This document shows, piece after piece, positions 63,493 to 64,000 of a stretch of DNA of 64,000 nt; within the stretch, counting starts at the first letter, position 1; each line of letters opens with the position of its first letter. A program made the translations under genes and the position numbers. The notes beneath the pieces were generated by a model. That model was given only the letters and a program-made list of their open reading frames with translations. It was not told the origin of the DNA and made no database searches. Origin of the DNA: a bacterium (lineage in GTDB: Bacteria; Actinomycetota; Acidimicrobiia; Spongiisociales; ZC4RG35); NCBI GenBank assembly GCA_028824015.1, contig JAPPFC010000046.1:1-64000 (forward strand), in the 5' to 3' direction.

Positions 63493-64000
63493 CTAGCCGC
63501 TCTGTCGGTACCAGCATTCTGCTCGCTGGTCGTAGAAGAGGGTGACCCCTCGCCCGTTCTCTCCTCCCAGCCGGTAATAGGTCCGGGTGATCGGTTGCGG
63601 CAACCACCACAGGTCGAAGGTCCAGAGGTCGGCCACCCGGTCCACGGTGCGCCACCGGTCACCCAGCAGCACGGCCGCCGGCCGGCGACGGTCCCCTTCC
63701 CGGACGGAGACCTGGGTGGGCGCCGCCACCGGCTTGATGGCATAGTCGCCCGATCGGTCGACGGGCACCTGGACCGACCGCATCTCCGGCGCCGGATGCC
63801 AGGGCGCCACCTCCACCACCCGGTGCAGGATATGGTCTCCTCGCGTCCGGGACCGGAGTTTTCTCTCCGTGTCTCGGATCCGGCGCCACCTGATCTGCTT
63901 CGGGTCCGCCCAGAGTCCCAGTTGCACTCCCGAGGATCCGCTGAGACCGGTGAGGGTCAGCCGGATCTCTTCGATGGGGATTCGGGGAGGGTCCATCTCC
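63493..64000 (-). CDS. imuB: ImuB / Y-family polymerase-like protein, C-terminal part (runs off window)
   Basis: The frame is open to the right edge, so only the C-terminal 170 residues are visible. They match the ImuB tail: LTLTGLSGSSGVQLGLW, DHILHRVVEVAPWHPAP and a final domain with WRTVDRVADLWTFDLWW, YYRLGGENGRGVTLFYD and WYRQSG. ImuB lacks polymerase active-site residues and links DnaE2 to the sliding clamp. Together with DnaE2 downstream it forms the mutasome operon. Confidence 0.82.
   Translation of the reverse strand, partial: EMDPPRIPIEEIRLTLTGLSGSSGVQLGLWADPKQIRWRRIRDTERKLRSRTRGDHILHRVVEVAPWHPAPEMRSVQVPVDRSGDYAIKPVAAPTQVSVREGDRRRPAAVLLGDRWRTVDRVADLWTFDLWWLPQPITRTYYRLGGENGRGVTLFYDQRAECWYRQSG

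Overview
The window is 64 kb of high-GC DNA with many GTG and TTG starts and heavy use of ATGA/GTGA stop-start overlaps. Several genes point to Actinomycetota: the trio SCO1664-type kinase-like protein, DUF3090 and MSMEG_4193-type histidine phosphatase; the NIF3 / C4 zinc-ribbon / RNase HI operon; and a DnaE2 plus ImuB mutasome. The mix of catabolic genes suits an uncultured Acidimicrobiia-like lineage; that placement is inference. I saw no rRNA, tRNA or CRISPR array.

Layout. (1) 1-9.24 kb is a degraded accessory island: two IS21-like terminal repeats at the left edge, a DNA methyltransferase fused to an HNH nuclease domain and bracketed by short inverted repeats, a HEPN-like protein, a DUF2971 protein, an AlbA_2 (Schlafen-type) protein, the C-terminal part of a KAP P-loop NTPase, and a TOPRIM protein whose 5' end is cut off. 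(2) 9.4-15.5 kb: an SDR, a cupin, a C45-type acyltransferase, then a compact NIF3 / zinc ribbon / RNase HI / membrane protein / lipoprotein operon. (3) 15.8-20.7 kb: an ion channel with an atypical selectivity filter in operon with an exonuclease-BRCT protein, the actinobacterial trio, a 2-keto-4-pentenoate hydratase-like enzyme and HPr. (4) 20.8-23 kb and 36.4-40.9 kb: two and four tandem copies of one ten-helix transporter family. (5) 23.1-30.7 kb: a mannitol-type PTS operon (EIIC, EIIB, EIIA, MtlD, EI) with a phosphatase, a SAF-domain oxidoreductase and an acylphosphatase. (6) 30.8-43.3 kb: assorted metabolic genes, toxin-antitoxin pieces and a cytochrome P450. (7) 43.4-53.4 kb: a TRAP transporter and catabolic operon. 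(8) 54.2-60.2 kb: a thiolase and a uracil catabolism (URC-type) cluster with a divergent uracil permease. (9) 60.3-64 kb: DnaE2 and the C-terminal part of ImuB.

The strongest find is in region 7. Reading straight through an in-frame TGA at 49243-49245 joins two short frames into one 179-residue protein whose junction reads GLGN-U-GACTAWSCHDG. This matches the UGSC family of (seleno)proteins, so the TGA very probably encodes selenocysteine, and a small hairpin sits at the right distance downstream to be a bacterial SECIS. The gene lies in an operon with DUF1446 and DUF4387 proteins, a 343-residue partner, an acyl-CoA dehydrogenase, an SDR and a BKACE (DUF849) enzyme, directly after TRAP genes whose binding protein is an internal tandem duplication. 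Together they look like an uptake and degradation route for an unidentified organic acid or thioester-linked compound.
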